The notes beneath the pieces are model-generated. The model saw only the letters and a list, made by a program, of their open reading frames with translations, did no database searches and was not told the origin of the DNA. Below are positions 1 to 15,790 of a stretch of 64,000 bases of DNA, in pieces; position 1 is the stretch's first letter, and every line of letters begins with the position of its first letter. Source of the stretch: Mesostigma viride (lineage: Eukaryota > Streptophyta > Mesostigmatophyceae > Mesostigmatales > Mesostigmataceae); assembly GCA_009746045.1 (NCBI GenBank), contig RPFO01001997.1, positions 62,001-126,000 of the forward strand. The letters run 5' to 3'. The position numbers were made by a program, and so were the translations under genes.

Positions 1-421
1 GAACAAATGATGCGAGTAATAGACATGTCGTTGACTGCAGAGAAACGTAAACACAAAGGTACCGAGAATCACCCCACTGGTCGCGATGCAAGCCCAGCTG
101 GCCGTCATCTCTTGCTAACAAGTAAGAGAGCTGCACTGCCTGCACACTTGCGCACTTGCCTGGTACTGAACAAGGAAACTGGTCACAACGCCACTGGTAA
201 GGGACTAATAAATTGACCAGTCGTTAGTTGTCAAGTAAGGTAACATGGATGTAAGACGGCACATCAATAGGAACACAAACACAGAAAAGGTCCTCCCCCC
301 CTTGACAACATTTTTACAATCCAACCCAAGGGGGCTGCCTTGCGAAGCCGTAGTAGAGCATACAGTAGAGCATACCGTAGTAGAGCTAGTGTTGTGCTGT
401 CCATGTACCACCCCCACTCAC
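1..421 (-). other. intron of paralogue A, running off the window
   Basis: Sequence downstream of the GTGAGT donor at 421-416. No match to exon 7 of the paralogue is visible, so the next exon should lie outside the window. Nothing else recognisable. Confidence 0.5.
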
Positions 422-3400
422 CTTCTGCACGCTGATGGCGCCGATGTCGAAGTGATCTTCTTGTGCCGAGCGCAGCATCTGAAGCAGGTGGTGCAGATTG
501 CTGAAGCTTTGCGCTGGGGCGGGTAGTGGGGTGGGCGAACCGCAGCACGCAGAAAGGGTGGAGTGACCAATAGTAGTAGTGCATGGCAGAGAAGACAAGC
601 ACATTAATTAGAATGTTATTGTAGTGGAGTGAGCAGTTTTGCCTTTTGATTAAGGCAAATGAGAGAAGGCGGTCGTCCCTGCCCCCTTTTTGTGCATCCA
701 TAGTCAATCAGGGATCAAAGGTACCTACTCAAAAGTTGGTACCCCGTGACTCTCCCAATGGAGGCACGGTGATTGAATGTAGTGGACGGAGCATGAGACA
801 TTGACGCCCAACCAGACCACCACATGGCAAACAGTTCCCACATCCCTATGTCCAACATTGCGTTTCTCTCCCATGGTAAACTACATTTATGTATGATAAA
901 TAAGTATATGCATACGTATATTAAATAAATACTACTATGTTCCTTGAGAATGATACATTTAAAATATATATGTTCTACCATGTGTATGTGGAGAGAGCGC
1001 TCTGTGGCCTGCCCACCTGCGGCAGTGAGAGAAGCAAGGGCGCCCTCCCTCCTTCTCGCTGTGTATATAGGGTTGAAGGTTCCTTTACTCTGTATTGGCA
1101 CCCGCGTGACGCAGTCACGTGCTTATTAATTCATTAATGTTCTACCATGAGTATATTTATTTCCATTTGTGTGAATTTATTTCTAATTTATTGAATTTCT
1201 AATATTTATTCCCTCTTCCCCTGTCCACCTCTCCTCCATCCTGCCTCTCATCCTCCCCTACTCTCTATGCCCAAACTCTTCCTCTCCCATCCTCCCCACA
1301 TCCCAAGCCTGCACGCACCCAGGCCATTGTGCAAGGCCTCCCCCCATGCCCAATCCCCAACCCCCTTTTTCCCCCTTCCCCAACAAACCCCGTGCTCAAC
1401 CAGGTTATTGTGCCCCCCCCCCCCCCCCCCCCCCGCTTTTCCCCCCTCCCCACCTACCTCCGTGCTCAACCAGGTTATTGCCCCCCACCCACCCCCCTTT
1501 TTCCCCCCTCGCCACCAAATCCCGTGCTCAACCAGGTTGTTGCGCCCCCCCCCCCAAGCCTTCACCCCGCACTCACACAGTCCATCGAACAACCTTCCCC
1601 CCTCCTAACCCCCCTCCCCTGGTACTCCCGCCCCTACAGCGGCCCCACTCACCTAGGTCATTGCGGACCGCGGCCATCTCCTTCTCCTGCGCGCGCGCCC
1701 GGTCGCAGTGTTCCCTGTGGTCCGCCATCATCCGCGTCCGCACCTCCTCCAGCTCCCTCGCCACGTGCGCGTGCATCGGCAGTAGCTGCTCGTACTCCTC
1801 CGTGCACAGACGCAGGTCAAACGCTGTTTCGCCCGTCTCCATGTCCCTGCCAGGGGACGGCCAGAAAGACCACCAGAATACAAGCCACCAGGCAAAGAAG
1901 CCACCAGGAGTGAAGCCACCAGAAGCAAGGCCATACCCAAAAAAAGGCCATCAGAATATATAAGCCACCAGGCAAAGAGACCACCAGGGAGAAGGGCCTC
2001 CCAAAAAGAGGCCATCAGGAAAAAAAAGCCACAACAAACAAGGCCAACAGATAAGAACCAGCCCACACAGACATGACAGCACCTGGTCAGGGTTCCGGTT
2101 CCCATAATTCCTGAAAAAGGTCCTTGACGGGAAGTGAACCAGCCAAACGAGTCCTTGCGTGAGCGTGCAGGGGGACCTGTCACACAGTTTTAGAAGAGGG
2201 CCCTGACCATAGCCATGTTGAGGAGAACTCGCCCCCCTCCCCCCCACTCACACAGGGAGCCAAAAAAAAACATTTTGGAGAGCAAAAAAAGCGGAACTTG
2301 GAAACTTTGGGAGCATCTAACTTGGGAGCATCTATAGAGGAACACTTGCAACACCAGACAGGAGCTGCGCTCCGTGAAAGTGACCCGTTACAGTGGCCCA
2401 TTTTTATAAAATCTCGTACGGGGTTAATTCACGGTTTTGTACAACCAGCCGCATCGTCCTGTATCCTTCCATTCTTGTCCCCGAGTCCGTGCCAACACCT
2501 AAAGCTAATTTGCCCCGGTGCCCCTCTAGTTGCTCCCCCTTCCCCCCCCAAAAAATCATACCCTCCATCCCCTGCTCTCTCCCCCCCTGTCCCCTTCCTG
2601 CCTCACTTTCTACCCGCCTTGGCCCGACATGTCACCATTAAACCAGTCACAGATATCATCCTCCTCACCTGTCCTCTCACCACCCTGCGCCAGCTCCGCC
2701 GCTCATGATTATTTCGTGGCTCACCAGAAATGTTCGTCTCACCAACCCCTAATTAGATAGCCCCTTGCCTAACAACCTCTTAACTTTGTCTTGAAGATTT
2801 GTGCCCCATGGATTGACAAGTTAACTTCACATACACCACACCAAAGTTCCCTTAATCTCCGTTCACAATACCTCAACAACATCCTTTTCTTATTTATACA
2901 ACACCTCAACAACATCCTTTTCTTATTTATACAACACCTCAACAACATCCTTTTCTTATTTCTACAATACCTCAACAACATCCTTTTCTTATTTATACAA
3001 CACCTCAACAACATCCTTTTCTTATTTATACAATACCTCAACATCCTTTTCTTATTTCTACAATACCTCAACAACATCCTTTTCTTATTTCTACAACACC
3101 TCAACAACATCCTTTTATTATTTCTACAATACCTCAACAACATTCTTTTCTTATTTCTACAACACCTCAGCAACATCCTTTTCTCATTTCTACAATACCT
3201 CAACAACATCCTTTTCTCATTTCTACAATACCTCAGCAACATCCTTTTCTTATTTCTACAATACCTCAGCAACATCCTTTTCTTATTTCTACAATACCTC
3301 AACAACATCCTTTTCTTATTTCTACAATACCTCAGCAACATCCTTTTCTTATTTCTAAATTACCTCAACAACATCCTATTCTTATTTCTACATTACCTCA

Positions 3401-6400
3401 ACAACATCCTTTTCTTATTTCTACATTACCTCAACAACATCCTTTTCTTATTTCTGCTCACCCCTTGCCATCCAGCAAAAGCTCCACCGCCCCTTGTTAT
3501 GTGCATGCTTTAACAACGCCGTAACACTTCCGCAACACTTCATGTTCAAGTTATCCTCACCTGCCGCCGCCCTGCGCCAGGTCCACCGCAGTGTCGTACT
3601 CCTGGCGCACCATTGAGAGCACCTCGCAGTAGTTGGGCAGGCGGCTCACCAGCGTGTCCTGCAGGTCACGGATGATCTGCCGCATGGTGGCCGTGCATTC
3701 CCATCCAAACGACACAAAACGGACACCACATATACAGACACGCACACACGCCCACGCCCACGCCCACGCCCACGCCCACGCCCACGCCCACGCCCACGCC
3801 CACGCCCACGCCCACGCCCACGCCCACGCCCACGCCCACGCCCACGCCCACGCCCACGCCCACGCCCACGCCCACGCCCACGCCCACGCCCACGCCCACG
3901 CCCACGCCCACGCCCACGCCCACGCCCACGCCCACGCTCACGCCCACGCCCACGCCCATGCCCACGCCCACGCCCACACGCACACACAATACTATAATAC
4001 AGTGACCCCAACAGGATTGTACAGGAGAGGAATGCCCATTCATATGGCATCAGTACAGACTCAGGATCGTTCATGAGATGAAGGCCATTGAAACAGCACA
4101 GGGGTGTTCCTACGTTGCAGCCCTGTTCCAACAACAAACTGAGCCATCCAAGACAACCAATGGCCGGCTGGCATTACGGTAACAAAAATAGACCGCAGTC
4201 TTGCCAAAGCACGGTGACAACAATAGACCGCAGTCTTGCCAAAGCACGGTGACAACAACAGACCGCAGTCTTGCCAAAGCACGGTGACAACAATAGACCG
4301 CAGTCTTGCCAAAGCACGGTGACAACAACAGACCGCAGTCTTGCCAAAGCACAGTGACAGGGAATCCCCAGAAACAGCCTTGCCACGCACCTCCAGCCGT
4401 TTGGCCCCGTGCAGCACCATCGGGCCCACGTGCTCAAACGCTGCCGCCTGCAATCTGTTGTACGAGACCATCTCCAGCCGCGTCGTGTCACTGGTGTCAG
4501 TCAGCCCCAAATCAACCCGCGCCTTGATGCGTTCGAGCGCCGACGACTTGGACGCCACGTTGTTGCTGGCCGCCAGAGCCGCTGATGTCGTGCCGCCAAG
4601 GGGCAGCGCTTGACTAGAACTGAGGCTGAGGCGGTGGCTACTGGTGCCCGCACTGCTGGGGGTACCGCAGGGGGATGTGGGGGAAAGGGAGCCTGGGGGG
4701 GTACTGCTGTTGCTCGGCACGCCAAACCTGCGGTTCCCGGTCCATCCAATAAATAATATTCACAAATATTCAATTAATAATCACTTATATATAATCACAC
4801 GATTACATAGCAGCTTTTCCGGTCCATCCAACTAACACAAATATACAGGCACATTCATGTACTAGTATATCAAAAATTGATGGGGAAAAATCCACATAAA
4901 AAACCACACAGCGTTGCTGTCAGTAATGACTCCAATTACATAGTTTTTGAGGTAAAACCAATTCTGCAGCAGCGTTGCGTAGCAATTATGTATCAGCATT
5001 GCCATTCGCCAGTGTATCACTGACTTTGAGAGACCACGGGTAACCCACCATGCAACTCCCTGGTACGCATGGGTGGAAGGCACAGCTAACGGATGACAGG
5101 GCAGTCGCCGCTGCATGGACATACACCATCGGCTGGCTGCTACGTATCCAGTCAGGCACTGTTCATGCACTCAGGCACCGTCCATGCAGTCAGGCACCAT
5201 CCATGCACTCAGGCACCATCCATGCACTCAGGCACCGTCCATGCAGTCAGGCACCATCCATGCACTCAGGCACCATCCATGCACTCAGGCACCATCCATG
5301 CAGTCAGGCACCGTCCATGCAGTCAGGCACCGTCCATGCAGTCAAGCACCATCCATGCCAAAAAAGCGATGCCATAAACAGTATGAATAGAGACCATCAT
5401 GAACAAGGAGCGGGGACCATCATGAATAAGGAGCGGGGACCATCATGAATAAGGAGCCCGGACCATCATGAATAAGGAGCGCGGACCATCATGAATAAGG
5501 AGCGCGGACCATCATGAATAAGGAGCGGGGACCATCATGAATAAGGAGCGCGGACCATCATGAATAAGGAGCCCGCTCTTACACCAGTAACACTACGACA
5601 TCTCTATTCACTCACTCAACCATTTGACCTCTACGCACGACAGCTTTGCAAAGAGAAGAAAAAAGAGAAAAAAGTGGCGGATTCCAAATAATAAGCATTC
5701 CCCTTGGCACATGCATTCAGCAGCCTTCCTAGCTGTCTAGAACGGCTGGGCACATCCATTCAACATCTTTTCCTTCTTCTCTTCCCTGTTTCCTCGCCTG
5801 CCTAGAACGGCTGGGCCTGGGGCTATATTCCTTTCCTTCTTCTTTTCTCTATTTACCCCTATGCGGCGTACCCCACCTGCGCACGCGCCGCGTCTTTGAC
5901 CCCTCCTTGTTCGCCCCCCCCGTGCTGACATCCGCCCCCCCCTGTCGTATCGATGCGGCGGCCATGAGGTTGGGAAGCTGCTGCATGAGCGTCGAGAAAC
6001 GGGTGGGGGTGTTGCCGCCGCTGCTGCTGCCGCCGCCGACAAAATACCGCCCGAACCCGCCCTCCTGGGGGCGGGAGGATGGGGAGGTGGGGGAGGATGC
6101 CTGTAGCTCCACGGCAGATCCGCTTCTTGTCTCACTCGGAGAGTTGCTTTGGTTGAACGGGGCCGGGTGCGCTGACGTCTCGCGTGCCGTGGGGGACAGA
6201 TGCGTGCGTGTGGTGCCCAGTTCCATCTGCGTGGCGAGGAAAGTAAGGGAGGGGAGGGGAGGGGAGGGGAGGGGAGGGAGGGGAGGGGAGGGGAGGGAGG
6301 GGAGGGGAGGGGAGGGGAGGGAGGGGAGGGAGGGGAGGGGAGGGGAGGGGAGGGAGGGGAGGGAGGGGAGGGGAGGGAGGGGAGGGGAGGGAGGGAGGGG

Positions 6401-8073
6401 AGGGAGGGGAGGGGAGGGAGGAGGGGAGGGGAGGGAGGGGAGGGGAGGGAGGGGAGGGGGGGGGAGGGAGGGAGGGAGAGGGAGGGGAGGGGAGGGGAGG
6501 GGAGGGGAGGGAGGGGAGGGAGGGGAGGGGAGGGGAGGGAGGGAGGGGAGGGAGGGGAGGGGAGGGGAGGGAGGGAGGGGAGGGGAGGGGAGGGGAGGGG
6601 AGGGGAGGGGAGGGGAGGGGAGGGACCAGAGACTTGGAAGAGATAAATCAATGGAACTCAGCGTAATCATGGCCTTGAAAACTAGTTGATTGGCTAGTAA
6701 AGAGTAATGACGAGGCAGAACAGGAATTACAGGATGACGGTGAGAAGTCGCCGTTGCGCTCCAAACGCAGCAACTGCAGGCGACGCAGAGCATCCAACGT
6801 CCCATCACACAGCTGAGGCACAAGAAATGCGGGGCAATCCTGGAACCCGCCTACCTTGCCGTAGCGATCGCCCATCTACTTCCCCGAGGCATGAAACTTG
6901 GTTACAAATGGGTTTAGGGATTAGGCCCTTAACCCTTAACCCCTAACCGCTAAACCCTGCTGGCAACCTGAAAAACGACCCAATAGCTTCGCGAGGCAGC
7001 CACTTGCACGATTCAATCACTTGCGCAATTGCTGGGAACCCACTCATACAAAGGGGCACGGCCTCTTACCTCACGGGCATGGCCTCATACCCTACGGGCG
7101 CAACCTCTTACCTCATGGGCGCGACCTCTTACCCTACGGGCGCGACCTTTTACCTCATTGGCATGGCCTCTTACCTCACGGGCGCGACCTCTTACCTCAC
7201 GGGCGCGACCCCTTACCTCACGGGCATGGCCTCTTACCTCACGGGCGCCACCTCTTACCCTACGGGCGCAACCTCTTACCTTCGGGCGCGACCTCTTACC
7301 TCACGGGCATGGCCACTTACCCTACGGGCGCAACCTCTTACCTCATTGGAATGGCCTCTTACCTTCGGGCGCGACCTCTTACCTCACGAGCGCGACCACT
7401 TACCTCACGGGCGCGACCACTTACCTTCGGGTGCGACCACTTACCTCACGGGCGCGACCTCTTACCTCACGAGCGCGACCACTTACCTCACGGGCGCGAC
7501 CTCTTACCTCACGGGCGCGACCTCTTACCTCACGGGCGCGACCACTTACCTTCGGGTGCGACCTCTTACCTCACGGGCGCGACCACTTACCTTACGGGCA
7601 CAGCCTCCTCTACCTGACGGGCGGGACTCTTACTCTACGGGCGCGCCTCCTACCTTGCGGGCGCTGCCGGGCTCCCCACTCTCCCCTCCCCGTTGAGTGG
7701 CCGCCCCCACTCTCCCGAGGAGCATCGTGATGTCTGGTACAGAGAGGGCCTTGGGGGACCTGGACCCGGGACCAGTCAGATCGGTCGCGCTTCCAGTCAC
7801 CCACCATCCGTCGGGGGATTTGGACCCAGCGCCGGTCGGACTGAGTGCGTTCCCGGTCGCCCATCGGGCATCTGTCACCGAGTACTGCTTCGAGGTGAGG
7901 GGCGATGGGGATGGGGCCCGGTCGTTGGAGAACGGGGTGGGGGGACGCCCAGAGTCCTGCAGGGAGCTGGAGCGTAGCAACGGGCGCACGGACTTGAAGG
8001 GATTGAGGGGACCTTTGGTGGGCGAGGGGGGCACGAAAGATGTCTGGGCGGTCCCTGAGGGGGAGGTAGTCAT
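422..8073 (-). CDS. coiled-coil protein, TSNAXIP1_N-like, paralogue A (3' end outside window)
   Basis: Spliced gene reconstructed from splice sites and from its paralogue at 10,895-21,731. Exons on the minus strand are 8073-7741, 6226-5877, 4727-4391, 3676-3561, 1846-1653 and 513-422, giving 474 codons so far. Phases at the junctions are 0, 2, 0, 2 and 1, the same as in the paralogue, and two exons have identical lengths in both genes (116 and 92 bp). Exons 1-3 encode a Ser/Pro-rich low-complexity region. Exons 4-6 encode a helical segment with the pattern RLP..xEVLxxVRQEYD, then charged coiled coil. That pattern resembles the N-terminal domain of TSNAXIP1-type proteins, which are linked to cilia and sperm in animals; this is a by-eye resemblance. 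The last visible exon ends at a GTGAGT donor, so at least one more exon lies left of base 1. The start codon is the ATG just after a pyrimidine-rich acceptor at 8083; an upstream non-coding exon is inferred. The exact function is unknown. Confidence 0.68.
1097..1137 (+). mobile_element. remnant of LINE-B 3' end inside intron
   Basis: Carries the palindromic CGTGACGCAGTCACGTG block followed by a short TTAATT-type tail. The same block and tail occur at the 3' ends of LINE-B copies at 26,056, 27,073 and 53,190. Only about 40 bases remain. Confidence 0.55.
1360..1565. repeat. C-rich degenerate tandem repeat in intron
   Basis: Three units 60-70 bp apart, each with GTGCTCAACCAGGTTRTTG followed by long C runs. 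It lies in the last visible intron of paralogue A (514-1652). Open frames through it are low-complexity artefacts. Confidence 0.8.
1858..2050. repeat. degenerate GCCACCAGG-type repeat
   Basis: Short imperfect repeats of GCCACCAGG/GCCATCAG spaced by A-rich linkers. They lie immediately upstream of the exon 5 acceptor of paralogue A. Confidence 0.7.
2864..3462. repeat. 33-bp minisatellite, about 18 copies
   Basis: Unit contains CCTCAACAACATCCTTTTCT and a TTATTTCTACAA part, with small variants and one shortened unit. It fills the intron between exons 4 and 5 of paralogue A. Because 33 is a multiple of 3, both strands show long open frames (190 and 240 codons) that are not genes. Confidence 0.95.
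3745..3976. repeat. (CCCACG)n hexanucleotide array, about 38 copies
   Basis: Nearly pure six-base repeat with a few CTCACG/CCCATG variants near the right end. It is placed just upstream of the exon 4 acceptor of paralogue A. Confidence 0.97.
4166..4350. repeat. 35-bp minisatellite, 5-6 copies
   Basis: Unit contains GACCGCAGTCTTGCCAAAGC. It begins about 40 bases downstream of the exon 3 donor of paralogue A (minus strand) and lies in the 3677-4390 intron. Confidence 0.93.
5148..5348. repeat. 19-bp minisatellite, about 11 copies
   Basis: Unit CAGGCACCATCCATGCAGT, with alternating CAGT/CACT and CCAT/CCGT variants. It lies in the 4728-5876 intron of paralogue A. Confidence 0.93.
5383..5578. repeat. 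23-bp minisatellite, about 8 copies
   Basis: Unit contains GGACCATCATGAATAAGGAG followed by a variable GC-rich triplet (CGG/CCC/CGC). Same intron as the 19-bp array, but an unrelated unit. Confidence 0.93.
6243..6627. repeat. (GGGGA/GGGA)n purine tract, about 385 bp
   Basis: Uninterrupted G4A/G3A repeats on the plus strand. It starts only about 15 bases upstream of the exon 2 acceptor of paralogue A (minus strand), so on the sense strand it is a very long pyrimidine tract directly before the 3' splice site. Confidence 0.96.
7055..7640. repeat. 21-bp minisatellite, about 26 copies
   Basis: Unit CCTCTTACCTCACGGGCGCGA, with GGCATGG, CTTCGGG and CCTACGG variants. It lies in the first intron of paralogue A (6227-7740). 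All three plus frames are open here because the unit is 7 codons. Confidence 0.95.
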
Positions 8074-10894
<2,821 letters not shown>

Positions 10895-13800
10895 ATGGCT
10901 TGCCGGGAAGGAGCCACGACTCTTCTACGCAGGTCCCTGGACTCTGCCCCCAGGGCGCTGCGCCCTACCCCCCTGAACAGGAGCCTGGATGGATCGCCCT
11001 CCTCGTCAGCCGCCCAATCCTCGGGGGATGGCAGCCCGATGGCAGGGGTTGGCCGCTGGGCGCACCCTAAAGCTGACCCCAGCAACGCGGGTGAGGGCAG
11101 CAACCACGGCAGCCTGTCCAATAACAGCAAGTGGGGCCCGGAACCAGGGGCGCAAGGGGAGGGAGAGCCGCAGGAGCGGCGGCCGCGGGCTAACTCTGAA
11201 GACTTGGGTTCTCGGCGGCCCGATGTAAGCATCCACGGTTGCCAGCATAGCGATCGAGCTAGCCGACCCACCATGGAGCCTCTTATAAGCGCAGTCCGGT
11301 TTCTTTTCTTTTTGCACCCTTTCGCTCCGTATTGCTCCCTAGTGCTCCCTAGTGCTCCCTATTGCTCCCTATTGCTCCCTATTGCTCCCTATTGCTCCTT
11401 ATTACTCCCTATTGCTCCCTATTGCTCCCTAGTGCTCCCTAGTGCTCCCTAGTGCTCCCTAGTGCTCCCTAGTGCTCCCTAGTGCTCCCTAGTGCTCCCT
11501 AGTGCTCCCTAGTGCTCCCTAGTGCTCCCTAGTGCTCCCTAGTGCTCCCTAGTGCTCCCTAGTGCTCCCTAGTGCTCCCTAGTGCTCCCTAGTGCTCCCT
11601 AGTGCTCCCTAGTGCTCCCTAGTGCTCCCTAGTGCTCCCTAGTGCTCCCTAGTGCTCCCTAGTGCTCCCTAGTGCTCCCTAGTGCTCCCTAGTGCTCCCT
11701 AGTGCTCCCTAGTGCTCCCTAGTGCTCCCTAGTGCTCCCTAGTGCTCCCTAGTGCTCCCTAGTGCTCCCTAGTGCTCCCTAGTGCTCCCTAGTGCTCCCT
11801 AGTGCTCCCTAGTGCTCCCTAGTGCTCCCTAGTGCTCCCTAGTGCTCCCTAGTGCTCCCTAGTGCTCCCTAGTGCTCCCTAGTGCTCCCTAGTGCTCCCT
11901 AGTGCTCCCTAGTGCTCCCTAGTGCTCCCTAGTGCTCCCTAGTGCTCCCTAGTGCTCCCTAGTGCTCCCTAGTGCTCCCTAGTGCTCCCTAGTGCTCCCT
12001 AGTGCTCCCTAGTGCTCCCTAGTGCTCCCTAGTGCTCCCTATTGCTACCTAGTGCTCCCTAGCGCTTTCTAGTGCTCCCTATTGCTCCCTATTGCTCCCT
12101 TTCCCCCTTGTCCAACATTCTCTGAGCTGTCCCCAGCACGATTCGAGTAGTTTAACCTCTAAACTAATTTCACCTCTCGAGTAGTTCCATTTCTCGACTA
12201 GTTTGACTTCTCTACAGGTTTCACCTCTCGCGGTGTCCTTCTCTCCCACGCCCCCTCTCCTCCCCCCAACAATCTCCTTAACTCGCTGGTCCATTCCCCC
12301 GCCCTCCTCCCTTAACCACCACCCCCTTTCCGCCCCCCCTTTTGCCCCCCACCCCCACCCCCACCCCCTATTTCCCCACCACATCCAGCTCACCCTCCCC
12401 ACACTCGGCGGCTCCAAGACCCTCAAGCTCACCAAGAACACCACCTCGGTGCGCGACCTGGCGACGTCCCCTAGCAGCAGCCGCGGCGACACGGGCAACT
12501 CCAGCGGCTCGCCCACGTCCCCCAACAACAACGGCAGCGGCGGCGCCAGCCCCCCGTTTGCCAAGCCCTTCCCCTTCTCGCCGAACGCGAGGGAGATGTG
12601 GAGCTCCCACTTCGTGGGGGATCGCGCACGCACGACCTTCACGCAGTCGGCAGTGCTCACCCCTACTACGTACATAGGGCGGGCAAGGGAGCCTGACGCC
12701 GAGGTCGCGGACGAGCACTCAATGCTTTCCAGGTGGGATGTCGGGAAATAAACCTTGAGAACCCTGGTTAAGCCTCAAACTGTTTTAGAACTAAAAATGT
12801 CTAGAAAGAGAGACGCTGTTGCTGGTCTCTAATGATAGCGGCTGCCTTGCCACACAGCGTGTAGGATTAAGGGCTCATGGTTTAACTAAACGGCATTCAG
12901 GGTTTAGGGTACCCTAAACAGTAGGTGCCGCTTGGATGTTATTTCCATGCCGCCCGCTGGCCCCCCCTTGTCGGTGCCCTGCCCCCTTGTGGGTGCCGCT
13001 GGTTGCTGCTGCTTGGACGTGGTTAGGGTTGCTGCCTACCTTGCTGCCTACCTTGCTGCCTACCTTGCTGCCTACCTTGCTGCCTACCTTGCTGCCTACC
13101 TTGCTGCCTACCTTGCTGCCTACCTTGCTGCCTACCTTGCTGCCTACCTTGCTGCCTACCTTGCTGCCTACCTTGCTGCCTACCTTGCTGCCTACCTTGC
13201 TGCCTACCTTGCTGCCTACCTTGCTGCCTACCTTGCTGCCTACCTTGCTGCCTACCTTGCTGCCTACCTTGCTGCCTACCTTGCTGCCTACCTTGCTGCC
13301 TACCTTGCTGCCTACCTTGCTGTCTATCTTGTATGTCCCACCCTGGCCTATTGGGAGCTTCCTAGGGTAGGCTAGGGCACGGTGCTCCCCCCTTTATCCT
13401 CCTTCTAGTATTTATCTAGTAACATGGGACGCTCCTTTCTGTGGGGTTCCCCCTCTTCCTCCTTCTAGTATTTATCTAGTAACATGGGACGCTCCTTTCT
13501 GTGGGGTTCCCCCTCTTCCGCCCCCTTCTCACCCCATTTTTTACCCCTACTGTGTAGAGGTACTGAGCCATTTCCCCTTGGTGGTCCTCCCATCGCCCCC
13601 CCCTCTCCCCCCCTCCCCGGGCTGTATCTCTGCCAGATCCGCAAGCGACTGCACCAACTCATCAGCACCAAAAGAGTCCATCAGCGCCAATGAGGCCACG
13701 GCGGGCACCTCCCCCCTGTCAACCCAGGCCTCGCCCAACAGCAGCAGCGGGGGGGCGGTTGCCGCGTGGCAGCGGCTGAGGGTGCAGACGCGCGTGGTCG

Positions 13801-15749
13801 CGCAGGTGCGCGCGTGCGGGAAACAGCTGGATCCCAGGTGGGACGTGGGGCAGCTCACGCAGGAGCTGCGGCGGAGGCTGGAGCTGCTCGGGCCAGAGAA
13901 GGCCCAGGGTTTTGTCCCCGCGCAGTCGGAGCGCCTGAAGGTTCGGCTCATGATGTCGGGGTTTCACGGGAGTAGTAAATATCATGAAGTAATTAGAGTG
14001 TAGGGCTTGTGCCCGCGCACTCCGGAGTGCTGAAGGTGCGTAGCGGAAACCTAGGGCAGCGGAAGGTGCGAGGATTTAGGAATGCTCATGATGGTGGATG
14101 TAGGAATGATCCTACATAGGATGTAGGAATGCTGATGATGTAGGGGTCTCGTGGCTGTAGTTAATATCTTGAAGTGTTTAGAGTGTAGGGTTTGTGGTTG
14201 TAGGATGGCACGGTATAGGGCCATCGGAGGAAGGGGGCACAGTAGAGGGTGCTATTTGATAGAGGTCTCTAGCATAGGGTACTCCCGTGGTGAGTATGCA
14301 AGGCGTGAGCGCTACTGGTCTTAGACAAGTACTTTTGATGATAGTCCTATCCTTGATTACATCCATGATGCCCCTGTCCCACCCACGGACTACGTCATTG
14401 TTTCTTTTTCCATCTTCACCATATCGTCCAATGTGTGTACATTGGTCCGCCTCGCACATCTGTGCCAACCCTTGTGTAGCCCTGGTGAACCCCGCATATC
14501 TCTGCCCACCCTATCTCTGTGCCAACCCTTGTGTAGCCCTAGTGAACCCCGCATATCTCTGCCCACCCTATCTCTGTGCCAACCCTTGTGTAGCCCTGGT
14601 GAACCCCGCATATCTCTGCCCACCCTATCTCTGCCCACCAGACATGTAGCACAGCTGGCGCATGAGGCGCGGGACATCCAGGTCCATGTCCAGGTCAAGC
14701 TGCTGCAGCATGCCATAGTCGTCATCGTCGGACGAATGGTATGAAATCGATCCCCCCCCCCCCCCATGCTACCCCAGTTCGCAGCTGGTGCGTGAGGCGC
14801 AGGGCATGCCCTCGTCAAGTGGCCGCAGTTTGCCGTAATTAGATATTACAATATCACATGCCCCCCCCTGCGACCCCAACCTCCTATCATGTGCCGCAGC
14901 TGGTGCGTGAGGCGCAGGACATCCTGGTAAAGCGCCTGCCGTGCTTTATGGACCTGCTGCACCTTGTGCGGGAGGAGTACGAGAGTGCTTTCGAGCTCGC
15001 GGCGGCCAACCTGCGGTAAGCAGGGTCCATAGAAAAACGGCTCACCAGTAATTATTAGGTCACTGTAATAGTGTTGGGATATTTATTGGGCCCGAGATTG
15101 AGTGACCATGGTCACCCAATCTCGGGCCCAATAGCAGGTCAGTCTGGTGCGGGGGTTTTCAGCTTGTGTCTCTGAATTTTATTTTTTTGAATATGTTTGT
15201 CTCTTCCATCTTGATATAGTAAACGGTCACCCTAACCCTGATCTGATACTCGGTCACTCTAACCAAGGTCCTGATGAGCGAGGCGCTGTAATCGTGATCC
15301 ACATCGTTCGCGGCTGGTCCCCTATCCTCCTGCCTTCTCGTGGCGCTCTACCTCGCTACCCATTTCTCCTCCTCCTCCTCCTCCTCCTCCTCCTCCTCCT
15401 CCTCCTCCTCCTCCTCCTCCTCCTCCTCCTCCTCCTCCTCCTCCTCCTCCTCCTCCTCCTCCTCCTCCTCCTCCTCCTCCTCCTCCTCCTCCTCCTCCTC
15501 CTCCTCCTCCTCCTCCTCCTCCTCCTCCTCCTCCTCCTCCTCCTCCTCCTCCTCCTCCTCCTCCTCCTCCTCCTCCTCCTCCTCCTCCTCCTTCCTCCTC
15601 CTCCTGCTCCTCCTCCTCCTCCTCCTCCTCCTCCTCCTCCTCCTCCTCCTCCTCCTCCTCCTCCTCCTCCTCCTCCTCCTCCTCCTCCTCCTCCTCCTCC
15701 TCCTCCTCCTCCTCCTCCTCCTCCTCCTCCTCCTCCTCCTCCTCCTCCT

Positions 15750-15790
<41 letters not shown>

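Noticed and set aside
6902..6958. Interstitial telomere-like sequence (TTTAGGG, CCCTTAACCC)
   Set aside because: Only a few imperfect units; too short to claim a telomeric origin.
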